The notes beneath the pieces are model-generated. The model was given only the letters and a program-made list of their open reading frames with translations, ran no database searches and was not told where the DNA came from. Positions 1 to 6,302 of a stretch of DNA of 11,466 nt are shown here, one piece after another (within the stretch, counting starts at the first letter, position 1; the number at the start of each line of letters is the position of its first letter). This stretch comes from an uncultured Dialister sp. (lineage in GTDB: Bacteria > Bacillota > Negativicutes > Veillonellales > Dialisteraceae): assembly GCF_900765565.1 (NCBI RefSeq), contig NZ_CAAFRZ010000100.1:1-11466 (forward strand), given 5' to 3'. The position numbers were made by a program, and so were the translations under genes.

Positions 1-1119
1 CTGACTGGCGAGAATGTAGACATTTCCAGTAAAGACAATGTGTATCATAGTGACGAAAAGCATGAGTATAAGAAGAGTGGGCTTACTGTCGCTGTTGGCG
101 GTGCTGGAATCAATGCTATAGAATCTGTCGCAGCACCAGCCACTCGTATGACACAAGTCTCAGATAATCGTTTGAAAGCCCTCTATGGCTATGAGACGGC
201 TGAAAAGATAAAGAAAAATGGAGATGCATTAAAAAATATCGTCAAGGGAAAGCTTTTTCCTACGATTTCTATCGGTATCGGTAGTAGCTCTAGCAAATCC
301 GAAAGACATAGTACCATCACTGAAGCACAAGGCAGCTCATTGCAGACTGGACAAGACGTGACTATTAAGACGAAAGAGGGTTTGAGTGTCATAGGCTCTG
401 ACATTTTAGGTAATAACGTTACTCTGGACGCAGGCAAAGATATCCGTATTTCTGCTACCAAAGAAAAAGAAAAACAGAAGATTAGTCAAAGCAGTAAAGG
501 TGGAAGTCTCGGCGTCAGCCTTTCCGCTGGTTCGGTAGTTTCTGTAGATAGTAAATTCTATGCTGGTAAAGGCAAAGAAAATAGCAGTACCACTAGCTAC
601 AAAGAGAGCACTGTAACGGCCAATGATACGCTGACGATGAAGAGCGGAAAAGATATCAGCTTTATTGGCAGTACCGCTAGCGGAAACAAAGTAAAAGCCG
701 ATGTAGGCAGGAATCTGGATATTGAAAGCGTGCAGACTAAGAAAGAGTATAACGAGGAAAACGCATCAGCCGGTATGAGCTTTGGTACATCGGCAGATAA
801 AACCAGCTACGGTGGTAGTGCGTCCAAAGGGAACATGAAGAGCAATTACGAAAGCGTTACTGATCAGGCTGCTATTCGCGCTGGTGGAGATGGTTTTGAT
901 ATTTCTGTCAAAGAAAATACAAATCTCAAAGGTGGTATTATTGATAGCGATGCAACAAAAGATAAGAATACTCTTACTACGGGTACATTGACGTGGGAAG
1001 ATATGGACAACAAAGCAGATTATTCTTCTATAGGAATGGGCGTATCTCATAGCCATTATGGTGATTATGACCAAATGACACAAAAGCAGAAAATTAAGTA
1101 TACAATAAAAAAGGATTGA
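1..1119 (+). CDS. CdiA/FhaB-like haemagglutinin-repeat protein, 5'-partial, frame broken at 3' end
   Basis: The frame is open from base 1, so the gene begins outside the window; the first in-frame GTG (40) is not a real start. The product is Ser/Thr/Gly/Lys-rich with short beta-strand repeats of the type 'GxxVTLDAGKDIRIS' and 'SGKDISFIGSTASGNKV', as in the haemagglutinin-repeat beta-helix of FHA/CdiA two-partner-secreted exoproteins. By family knowledge this fibre is exported by a CdiB/TpsB transporter and carries a C-terminal toxin to a neighbouring cell. Residues from 'LTTGTLTWED' (about 980-1010) onward match the second copy at 3258-3290. The frame then stops at TGA 1117-1119, while the homologous sequence continues in the -1 frame (next entry). 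I read 1-2303 as one gene interrupted by a frameshift. The N-terminal secretion domain is not visible. The repeat-adhesin call is secure; the exact function of this protein is inferred. Confidence 0.8.
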   Translation: MTGENVDISSKDNVYHSDEKHEYKKSGLTVAVGGAGINAIESVAAPATRMTQVSDNRLKALYGYETAEKIKKNGDALKNIVKGKLFPTISIGIGSSSSKSERHSTITEAQGSSLQTGQDVTIKTKEGLSVIGSDILGNNVTLDAGKDIRISATKEKEKQKISQSSKGGSLGVSLSAGSVVSVDSKFYAGKGKENSSTTSYKESTVTANDTLTMKSGKDISFIGSTASGNKVKADVGRNLDIESVQTKKEYNEENASAGMSFGTSADKTSYGGSASKGNMKSNYESVTDQAAIRAGGDGFDISVKENTNLKGGIIDSDATKDKNTLTTGTLTWEDMDNKADYSSIGMGVSHSHYGDYDQMTQKQKIKYTIKKD

Positions 1120-1619
1120 CTCCGTCTATTTCCAGTGGTGCTAAAGGAAAGTCAAACTCTACGACTAATTCTGCGGTTGCAGCAGGTACCATTAAAATTA
1201 CTGACCTGGATAAGCAAAAACAGAAACTAGCAGATTTGAATCGAAATGCTAAAAACAGCCTGCATCAATTAGGTGAAATCTTTGATAATCAAAAAATAGA
1301 AGAACGAGAAGAAATGGCAGGACTCTTTGGAAGAATCGCTTATAATGCAATTCATGATATGAAAGATGGTACAAAAAAGACCGCTATGCATGCACTAACA
1401 GGCGGTATTATGAGTAAGTTAAGCAATGGGAATTTTCTGGCTGGGGCCACTTCTGCTACAGTGAATAAGATGCTTATGGATGAAATAAAAAAAGCTTCTA
1501 AAGGTGATCCTGCTACCATGGAATGGATGAGTGCAATAGTGGGCGGTATCACCACAGAATTGGTATCTGGAAATAGTTTAATCGGTGCTAGTGTAGCAAG
1601 TAGTGCCACTAAAAATAAT
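421..1619 (+). repeat. Cassette repeat copy A (haemagglutinin repeats plus pretoxin domain)
   Basis: This stretch is paralogous to 2688-3909. In one well-conserved block (958-1023 against 3240-3305) I count about 55 of 66 identical bases, including matching 'TTGACxTGGGAAGAT'. Similarity ends abruptly at the toxin boundary in both copies. Such shared flanks allow homologous exchange of toxin tips. Confidence 0.7.
1107..1113 (+). other. A AAA AAG slippery heptamer at the frame break of the first cdiA-like gene
   Basis: In the upstream frame the codons are ATA AAA AAG GAT TGA, which places the heptamer A_AAA_AAG in the zero-frame phase used for programmed -1 frameshifting (known from dnaX and several IS elements). 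A -1 slip gives I-K-K-G-L-T-P-S, which aligns with N-R-R-G-L-L-P-D of the second copy. One extra A in the six-A run would have the same effect. I saw no strong upstream Shine-Dalgarno-like stimulator and no convincing downstream stem, so a simple indel, phase variation or sequencing error is equally possible. Confidence 0.6.
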
Positions 1620-2303
1620 AGTCTTAGAGATGCTATTGATGCGATAAACGGGATATTTGATGCCAATGAAGCGTACGAAGAAGCAAAAGCAGACGACCAT
1701 CAAAAAATATCAGATGATATATATGAAAGTGGAGCTGGTGAAGAAGAAAGTACTATGCGTGAAACAGGTGATGTTGAGGTAAATACGACCGATATAGCCA
1801 AAAATATAGAAGATAAGGCAGCTGAAACATATGGGGAGCCCTTGTCTGACAGCATGGATGAGGAAGAATATGAATCGAATAATGAATCCTTTGATGAAAC
1901 GCCGCAATTGCCTCATGAAAATGGACCTACCAGTGATGATGCATTTAGTGCTTGGGAAGGTATGATGGGGAGTGCTTTAGATAATAAGTCTATGTCAGTT
2001 ACAGGCAAAGTATTGCCAGTAGGTACAACTTTAACAACTACGTGGGATATTTTAAATGATGCAAGAACCGATTTGTATGGAGTAGGTGGTTCAGCGGGAC
2101 GAATTCGTATGGACTTTATTGCAACAGGAGCATCACTTTCTGGATATTTACCATCAGGTAAGTATGCTGGGATTATTGCTGGTGCAGCAATGGGAGTGAG
2201 TATTTCTAAATTAAAAGATTATTATTTTCCTGAATTACCAGAATCAAAGAGGAACAAAGAAGATCAAAAAATATATAACGAGGCTAAAAATTCAATAGAA
2301 TAG
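1116..2303 (+). CDS. C-terminal part of the first CdiA-like protein: pretoxin domain plus toxin tip 1
   Basis: This is the -1 frame continuation of the preceding gene. It has no credible start of its own: the TTG at 1116 directly abuts AAGGA with no spacer. Residues about 1-168 are a pretoxin region ('SNSTTNSAVAAGTIKIT', 'HALTGGIMSKLSNGNFLAGA', 'EWMSAIVGGI', ending 'SVASSATKNN') that is paralogous to the second copy. Beyond KNN (about 1620) the two copies are unrelated, as expected at a CDI toxin boundary. The tip (about 227 aa) has a long acidic linker (about residues 180-280, with runs such as GEEE and DEEE) and then a compact C-terminal domain. That domain has a Gly/Ala-rich hydrophobic stretch (about 331-363, 'FIATGASLSGYLP', 'AGIIAGAAMGVSIS') and a charged tail. 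I do not recognise the toxin family. The hydrophobic stretch and the membrane-embedded immunity candidate suggest a membrane-active toxin; this is inference. Confidence 0.7.
   Translation: MTPSISSGAKGKSNSTTNSAVAAGTIKITDLDKQKQKLADLNRNAKNSLHQLGEIFDNQKIEEREEMAGLFGRIAYNAIHDMKDGTKKTAMHALTGGIMSKLSNGNFLAGATSATVNKMLMDEIKKASKGDPATMEWMSAIVGGITTELVSGNSLIGASVASSATKNNSLRDAIDAINGIFDANEAYEEAKADDHQKISDDIYESGAGEEESTMRETGDVEVNTTDIAKNIEDKAAETYGEPLSDSMDEEEYESNNESFDETPQLPHENGPTSDDAFSAWEGMMGSALDNKSMSVTGKVLPVGTTLTTTWDILNDARTDLYGVGGSAGRIRMDFIATGASLSGYLPSGKYAGIIAGAAMGVSISKLKDYYFPELPESKRNKEDQKIYNEAKNSIE
1620..2303 (+). other. Variable toxin tip 1 (CdiA-CT-like), unknown family
   Basis: This is the non-homologous C-terminal segment of the first cdiA-like gene, starting right after the SATKNN pretoxin boundary. 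It has no counterpart in the second copy, where similarity ends at 'AARWNR' (about 3910). An acidic spacer is followed by the putative effector domain, roughly the last 120 residues. I see no nuclease-type catalytic cluster such as HNH or a His/Lys pair. Confidence 0.55.
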
Positions 2304-2314
2304 GAGATATACCT

Positions 2315-2686
2315 ATGATGTATGTGATTATAGGATTTTTTTATATAATTGCCAGCCTGTTTTTATCTATGCATGATGAAAAGTTGATTGGATTAGATTT
2401 CCCTATTAAACCAAGCCCTAAAGTTATAGCAATTAACTTGATGATTTGTGTCGTATTTGGAGCAATTATCTGTAGTTTATATTTTGATAATATTTATTGG
2501 CGATTTGGAATTATAATTTTTTCTATTTTACTAGATGTACGGTTTAGATGTTTAAAAAAGATAGGAAGCAAAATGGAAACAATGGCAACTAGGAGTACGA
2601 TAAAGTTTTGGGAGCAAAGAGAAATTCTCATGAATCTATTTACGTTTATATTATCATTTCTAACGTTATTAACATTTTTCAAATGA
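2315..2686 (+). CDS. Small polytopic membrane protein, candidate immunity protein for toxin tip 1
   Basis: The 123-aa product is preceded by AGGAGA (2302-2307) seven bases before ATG 2315; a second in-frame ATG follows at 2318. It begins 11 nt after the toxin gene stop, the position of cdiI genes. Four hydrophobic segments are visible: about 2-19, 36-57, 60-77 and 104-122. A basic loop (about 78-103, with 'RFRCLKKIGSK') lies between the last two. Small multi-span membrane proteins of this kind are known as immunity partners of ionophore or pore-forming CDI toxins and colicins, where they block the toxin in the inner membrane. I do not recognise a named family. Position, size and topology support the immunity role; the sequence itself does not prove it. 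The stop codon (TGA 2684-2686) lies 10 nt before the second cassette. Confidence 0.65.
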   Translation: MMYVIIGFFYIIASLFLSMHDEKLIGLDFPIKPSPKVIAINLMICVVFGAIICSLYFDNIYWRFGIIIFSILLDVRFRCLKKIGSKMETMATRSTIKFWEQREILMNLFTFILSFLTLLTFFK

Positions 2687-2687
2687 G

Positions 2688-3909
2688 AAAATTACCATGT
2701 TAGATGCTAAGATAAGCATAAATATTTCTGCCAATAAAAATGGCAACAGGACCAAAGAAACTACCAAATCTAGCGGTTCCAGCATTAGTGCTTCCATCGG
2801 TGTAGGCGGATTACAGGGAATAAGTGCGTCCTATAGCAAAGTAAAAAGTAATATACAGGAAAACGAAACAACCTATGAAAAGAGCCAGATCACGGCTGAG
2901 CAAGACCTGACATTTACCAGTCGTAAAGATACTACCATCGTAGGAAGCGAGATGAAAGGTAACAAGGTAATTGGCGATGTAGGAAGCAATCTTTCTATTG
3001 AAACCAAACAGGATAAAAAGAGCTATGAGGAAAAGAATACCAGGGCAGGATTAACCATCAACTATGGCGTGAAGAATGGTAAAACCGGTGCTGGCGGTGG
3101 TGCGAGCAAAGATACCATCCAGAGCAGTTATGAAAGTGCTGCTAACCAGGCGGAAATCCATGCCGGTAGAAGAGGCTTTCACATTACCGTTAAAAATAAT
3201 ACTGGCCTGAAAGGCGGAGTAATTGGTAGTGATGCCTCAAAAGATAAGAATAACCTGACCACAGGTACGTTGACATGGGAAGATACTGAAAACAAAACAG
3301 ATTATAAAGCCGGCGGTATGGGGCTGGCCTATTCTCCCAATGATAAGGGAAATGCACTGAACCGGAGAGGACTGCTGCCTGATTTAAGTCCTATGGTCAA
3401 AGATAAAGCAAATAGTACGACGAAATCTGCTATAGCAGAAGGGACCATCCATATTACCAATAAGGAACAGCAGAAGCAGACTATTTCCGGTTTGAATCGG
3501 GATACCGGGAACAGTCTTAACCGGCTGCAGGAAATCTTTGATAAAGCCAAAGTACAAGAGAAGCAGGAACTGGTCGGTATGCTGGAAAAGTATGGCAATC
3601 AAGCCATCTATAAATATGCCGAACGCAAAGGGTGGAAGGATGGCTCTACAGAAAAAATGCTGCTTCACGGTGCCTTTGGAGCTCTTATGGATGATATGGC
3701 CGGCGGTAATGTGACAGCAGGTGCTTTAGCTGGTAGTGTAAATGAATATGTCATGGGCTATCTGACAAGGACAAAGGGGGAAGAATGGGTACAGAATCAT
3801 CCTGATACGGTACAATGGATTAGTGTTGGTGTGGGTATGGCACTAGAAAAATTGACAGATAGAAATATGACAGATACCGTTAATGTAGCTTTGGATGCTG
3901 CGAGATGGA
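2688..3909 (+). repeat. Cassette repeat copy B (haemagglutinin repeats plus pretoxin domain)
   Basis: This is the direct-repeat partner of 421-1619. Its 5' edge falls immediately after the stop codon of the first immunity candidate, which marks the junction at which the second cassette was inserted or left over from an earlier tip replacement. Recombination between copies A and B would delete tip 1 and its immunity gene and fuse the adhesin to tip 2. Confidence 0.7.
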
Positions 3910-4991
3910 ACAGGTTAGCCTATGAAAGAATAACAAAAACTGATATTAAAGGTTTATTACGTAAGACGAATGGTAAGCAGATGACTGACAAAGAAATTGA
4001 AGGATTATTGAGCGATATTATTGACATGGTAAATGAACTTGATCCCAAAGCAGCACAGTCGAAATACTGGGAATATGGCAATGTAGAAACAGAAAATGCG
4101 GTCAAAGAATGTTTAAAAGAACATGGTATTTCAGATGAAAACTCCACTGCGTTTATGTATGAGTATAAAAAAATATATCAGGAAGCGGCTGCGGAAGACT
4201 CAGCAACATTCAAGAAGAGGACCGGTATCGATTTAGACAGGTACTCACCCAGTCCTGAGATTGGAAAAGAAACTTTTAAATTGCCTGCTATTTATGTCAC
4301 AGCGGATAAAATTTATCCATTGTCAGAGGAATGTGAACATTCTGATATGTATGAAGCGGAAAAGGATTTGCGGCGAAATCTGGAGGCAGAATTAATTGCG
4401 TCCAGACGGGAACCGGGGACTGAGATAGCTGCGGAATGGCCGGAATGGGCAAACAAAAATTATGGCGGATTAAAAGCGATCGGGTTTGTTGGGGCTGATG
4501 TTTCAGAAAAGATAGCAGATACGCCTATTGCATCGAAGTTCTTGCGACATAGTCTGGAAGGCAGCGGTAAATCATTGTCATTTGCACATGGTTCGGATGT
4601 ATCAAGAGACTTGGAACACTCTGATGTATTGGCGGCCAAGGTCAGGAAATTATCCCGAAATCTAAAACCGGGTGAAAAGAAATACTTCTATTCATCAATA
4701 GATTTTAATAAAAGTGATGATAACTCACCATCTAAAGACCAGCAGTGGGCTTATGGAAAGGTTAAACTGGCTATTTGTGTTGATAAAAATACTAGGGGGA
4801 ATATATCTTATAGTGGAGAAGTTGGCGATACCTATAATTTTGATTGGCACAAGGTAACTCAATCGAGCTATAAAAATGAATATATAAAGCTGATCATGAA
4901 CAATGGCGCTGTATTTTATCAGGAGATTGGAGCATTACAACCATTTAACTGGATAGCTTCAATAAAAGGATTCGTTCATGGAGGCAGTTAA
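2697..4991 (+). CDS. Displaced (orphan) CdiA-like cassette: haemagglutinin repeats, pretoxin domain and toxin tip 2
   Basis: The 764-aa product has no signal peptide or TPS secretion domain. It starts in mid-repeat: 'ITMLDAKISINIS' corresponds to 'VTLDAGKDIRIS' of the first gene, and similarity begins within a few codons of the preceding stop. Residues about 1-220 are haemagglutinin repeats and about 230-405 the pretoxin domain ('SNSTTKSAIAEGTIHIT'-like segment, 'LLHGAFGALMDDMAGGNVTAGA', 'VQWISVGVGM', ending 'AARWNR'). The remaining ~360 residues are unrelated to tip 1. No good Shine-Dalgarno precedes ATG 2697, so translation would depend on coupling from the immunity gene 10 nt upstream. By family knowledge such orphan modules are silent reserves that can replace the active tip by recombination in the shared repeats. 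Unlike the first copy, this frame is intact through the pretoxin junction. Confidence 0.75.
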   Translation: MLDAKISINISANKNGNRTKETTKSSGSSISASIGVGGLQGISASYSKVKSNIQENETTYEKSQITAEQDLTFTSRKDTTIVGSEMKGNKVIGDVGSNLSIETKQDKKSYEEKNTRAGLTINYGVKNGKTGAGGGASKDTIQSSYESAANQAEIHAGRRGFHITVKNNTGLKGGVIGSDASKDKNNLTTGTLTWEDTENKTDYKAGGMGLAYSPNDKGNALNRRGLLPDLSPMVKDKANSTTKSAIAEGTIHITNKEQQKQTISGLNRDTGNSLNRLQEIFDKAKVQEKQELVGMLEKYGNQAIYKYAERKGWKDGSTEKMLLHGAFGALMDDMAGGNVTAGALAGSVNEYVMGYLTRTKGEEWVQNHPDTVQWISVGVGMALEKLTDRNMTDTVNVALDAARWNRLAYERITKTDIKGLLRKTNGKQMTDKEIEGLLSDIIDMVNELDPKAAQSKYWEYGNVETENAVKECLKEHGISDENSTAFMYEYKKIYQEAAAEDSATFKKRTGIDLDRYSPSPEIGKETFKLPAIYVTADKIYPLSEECEHSDMYEAEKDLRRNLEAELIASRREPGTEIAAEWPEWANKNYGGLKAIGFVGADVSEKIADTPIASKFLRHSLEGSGKSLSFAHGSDVSRDLEHSDVLAAKVRKLSRNLKPGEKKYFYSSIDFNKSDDNSPSKDQQWAYGKVKLAICVDKNTRGNISYSGEVGDTYNFDWHKVTQSSYKNEYIKLIMNNGAVFYQEIGALQPFNWIASIKGFVHGGS
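3910..4991 (+). other. Variable toxin tip 2; C-terminal ~190 residues colicin M-like in pattern
   Basis: The segment starts after the AARWNR boundary. Its last part reads in order: 'FLRHSLEGSGKSLSFAHGS', a helical stretch, 'SSIDFN', 'WAYGKVKLAIC', 'GNISYSGEVGDTYNFDWHK', then 'NNGAVFYQEIGALQPFNW'. The order of a H-x-L-x-G-x-G helix segment, beta strands, a G-x-(W/I)-x-Y-x-G-x-V strand and a D-x-Y-(D/N)-F motif recalls the lipid II-cleaving domain of colicin M as I remember it (DKYDFN...HR). Here the second Asp is Asn and the HR pair is HK or absent. The fold may therefore be shared without the same chemistry. This is a by-eye comparison only. Confidence 0.35.
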
Positions 4992-5575
4992 TGATTAAAA
5001 AGTTATTTTCCAAAAAAGCAATTATAGTTATTTTAATGCTTTGGGTGGCATATCATATTCTCTTCGGCACAATACGGATGCTCGTTGATTTGAAATATCC
5101 TAATGGATCGAGCAGTAATACGGTAGTGGCGTTTGGAATGAATCTAAGAAGTGCAATATTTTCATTGCCTGAGGGAAGTGATAAATGGGTATTAAGAGAC
5201 ACGCAACCTGAAAAACAACAACCAGATGTATCTGGATTTAGATTAACTGGTCTTGATGAAAATGTATATGATTATGAAATTGAGATGGGGTTATTTTACC
5301 AGTATAAAATGTTTTATATATATGGACGAAATGGTTTCTGGATGATCCAGGCGGACCCTTTTCATATCAGGCTGTTACGCAATCAAAATATCCCCGCCAG
5401 GGATGCAGAGAAATTGGATGAGACCATTGCCAAGTATAATACCAATGGAAATCAGTTTACAGTAATAAACGATGAATCAGGGTTAACCTGGGAGGAGCGG
5501 AAGGCTTATAATCGCTTGAAAGATAAAGCGCAGCCCCGAATTGCAAAGCTGAAAGAGCAGGGGTTATATCCGTGA
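4991..5575 (+). CDS. Membrane-anchored extracytoplasmic protein, candidate immunity protein for toxin tip 2
   Basis: The 194-aa product starts at an ATG that shares its A with the preceding stop (TAATG at 4989-4993). GGAGG (4980-4984) lies six bases upstream, so the gene is translationally coupled to the toxin. The N-terminus 'MIKKLFSKKAIIVILMLW' is a Lys-rich stretch followed by one hydrophobic segment (about residues 9-28). This predicts N-inside topology with the remaining ~165 residues outside the cytoplasmic membrane. There is no lipobox cysteine. The soluble part is mixed hydrophilic with many aromatics ('YKMFYIYGRNGFWMI') and a charged helical C-terminus. I do not recognise the family. 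An anchored periplasmic immunity protein implies that tip 2 acts in the periplasm or on the outer leaflet; the colicin M immunity protein is also periplasmic and N-terminally anchored. Confidence 0.6.
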   Translation: MIKKLFSKKAIIVILMLWVAYHILFGTIRMLVDLKYPNGSSSNTVVAFGMNLRSAIFSLPEGSDKWVLRDTQPEKQQPDVSGFRLTGLDENVYDYEIEMGLFYQYKMFYIYGRNGFWMIQADPFHIRLLRNQNIPARDAEKLDETIAKYNTNGNQFTVINDESGLTWEERKAYNRLKDKAQPRIAKLKEQGLYP

Positions 5576-5640
5576 TTGCCAATTTCAGTATTGCGAGGTA
5601 TTGGTTAGATATTAATAAGCACGTTAGCGGCCTTCGTCAT

Positions 5641-5696
5641 AGTGGCTGAGAGGGGGGAAGTGGCTCAAGGGGAATGGACTGCGGCCAAGGGGATGG
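5641..5696 (+). repeat. Three imperfect ~19-nt tandem units
   Basis: The units are AGTGGCTGAGAGGGGGGA (5641-5658), AGTGGCTCAAGGGGAATGG (5659-5677) and ACTGCGGCCAAGGGGATGG (5678-5696). They share an (A)GTGGCT-like head and an AAGGGG(A)TGG-like tail. The array is non-coding, and its last unit abuts the terminator-like hairpin. Confidence 0.5.
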
Positions 5697-5735
5697 TGTG
5701 CCGCGTCAAATTATATAGCGGCACAAGTTTTTATT
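5697..5735 (+). terminator. Terminator-like hairpin after the CDI locus
   Basis: TGTGCCGC (5697-5704) pairs perfectly with GCGGCACA (5718-5725) around a 13-nt AT-rich loop. AG and then TTTTTATT follow at 5728-5735. The site is about 120 nt after the last CDI-locus stop, suiting intrinsic termination of that transcript. The long loop makes it a moderate rather than strong example. Confidence 0.5.
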
Positions 5736-5918
5736 CAACGGCAAAGCCGTAAAATATATAATCTGCGGCGCTTCCAAATTTTGTGCGCAGCGAACTGGAG
5801 CGCAAGGAGTGGTAGCAACTGAGCATCCAGTGAGTCGCTTTCCACCCTTGGCCACAGGCTATTACCCTTCAGCCATTTTAACTACAACCGTCATCATGCT
5901 GGTGTAAAGCAAATTTCC

Positions 5919-5947
5919 TTGACAAGCCATTACCTATCCTGTATAAT
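5919..5947 (+). promoter_or_regulatory. Consensus sigma-70/sigma-A promoter of the ylxM-ffh operon
   Basis: A perfect -35 TTGACA (5919-5924) and a perfect -10 TATAAT (5942-5947) are separated by exactly 17 bp. Transcription should begin near 5953-5955, only about 16 nt before the ylxM ATG, leaving a very short leader. The TTG inside the -35 box is in frame with ylxM but cannot be its start. Confidence 0.92.
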
Positions 5948-5969
5948 GACAATCGTCGTGGTGATTCCT

Positions 5970-6293
5970 ATGTCTATCGAAAATATTGTAGAAAAGGGGG
6001 AGCTCCTGGATCAGTACGGAGCCCTTCTGACGGACCGGCAGCGAGACTGCCTGGACCTGTACTATAATGAAAATCTGACGCTGGCGGAGATCGCCGGCCA
6101 TTTCCATATTTCCCGGCAGGCTGTCCATGATGCCATGCGGCACGGGGAGGAACAGCTCCTGGCCTATGAGTCGGCGCTCCACCTGGTGGCGGAGAGACCA
6201 AAGAAAGAAAAAGCGGCCCGGGAGCTCATGGAAATGATTCCTGATGAGCATCGCAGGAAAGCGGAGCGGCTCATCGACTTTTTATCGGAATGA
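5970..6293 (+). CDS. ylxM: YlxM/p13-family helix-turn-helix protein, SRP-associated
   Basis: The 107-aa product belongs to the UPF0122 (YlxM/p13) family, which is encoded next to ffh in Firmicutes. It has a sigma-70 region 4-like helix-turn-helix: 'LTDRQRDCLDLYY', then 'LTLAEIAGHFHISRQAVHDA' (about residues 22-60). A Lys/Arg/Glu-rich C-terminal helix follows. Family members have been linked to SRP function (in streptococci YlxM associates with SRP components); a direct DNA target is not established. I chose ATG 5970 ('MSIENIV') because the frame upstream of it runs into the promoter, where the -10 box lies at 5942-5947. The ribosome site is weak (GGTGAT 5960-5965). It is the first gene of the operon, and ffh starts 9 nt after its stop. 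Confidence 0.9.
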   Translation: MSIENIVEKGELLDQYGALLTDRQRDCLDLYYNENLTLAEIAGHFHISRQAVHDAMRHGEEQLLAYESALHLVAERPKKEKAARELMEMIPDEHRRKAERLIDFLSE

Positions 6294-6302
6294 GGTGACC
6301 CT

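Larger units (their letters stand above)
5576..5918. other. 343-bp non-coding junction between the CDI locus and the housekeeping operon
   Basis: There is no coding frame of credible length. From left to right it holds an AT-rich start, three imperfect ~19-nt G-rich units (5641-5696), a GC-rich hairpin with a T-run (5697-5735), a small ACGGC-AAA-GCCGT hairpin (5738-5750), a 13-mer CTGCGGCGCTTCC (5763-5775) that recurs at 11454-11466, and a bulged hairpin pairing AGCGAACTGGA with TCCAGT-GAG-TCGCT (roughly 5788-5840). GGCCAAGGG (5683-5691) is also the inverse of CCCTTGGCC (5845-5853), so much of the region could fold together. No tRNA or known riboswitch was recognised. Confidence 0.6.

Noticed and set aside
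1116-1118. TTG 1116 as an independent start for the toxin-bearing frame
   Set aside because: AAGGA directly abuts it without a spacer, and homology to the second copy continues upstream across the break, which supports one interrupted gene.
4991-5575. Lipoprotein signal in the second immunity candidate
   Set aside because: No Cys follows the hydrophobic segment; a simple membrane anchor fits better.
5576-5918. CRISPR array or tRNA in the long non-coding gap
   Set aside because: The three ~19-nt units are contiguous and imperfect with no unique spacers, and no cloverleaf could be drawn.
5919-5969. N-terminal extension of YlxM from TTG 5919
   Set aside because: That TTG is part of the -35 box and lies upstream of the predicted transcription start.
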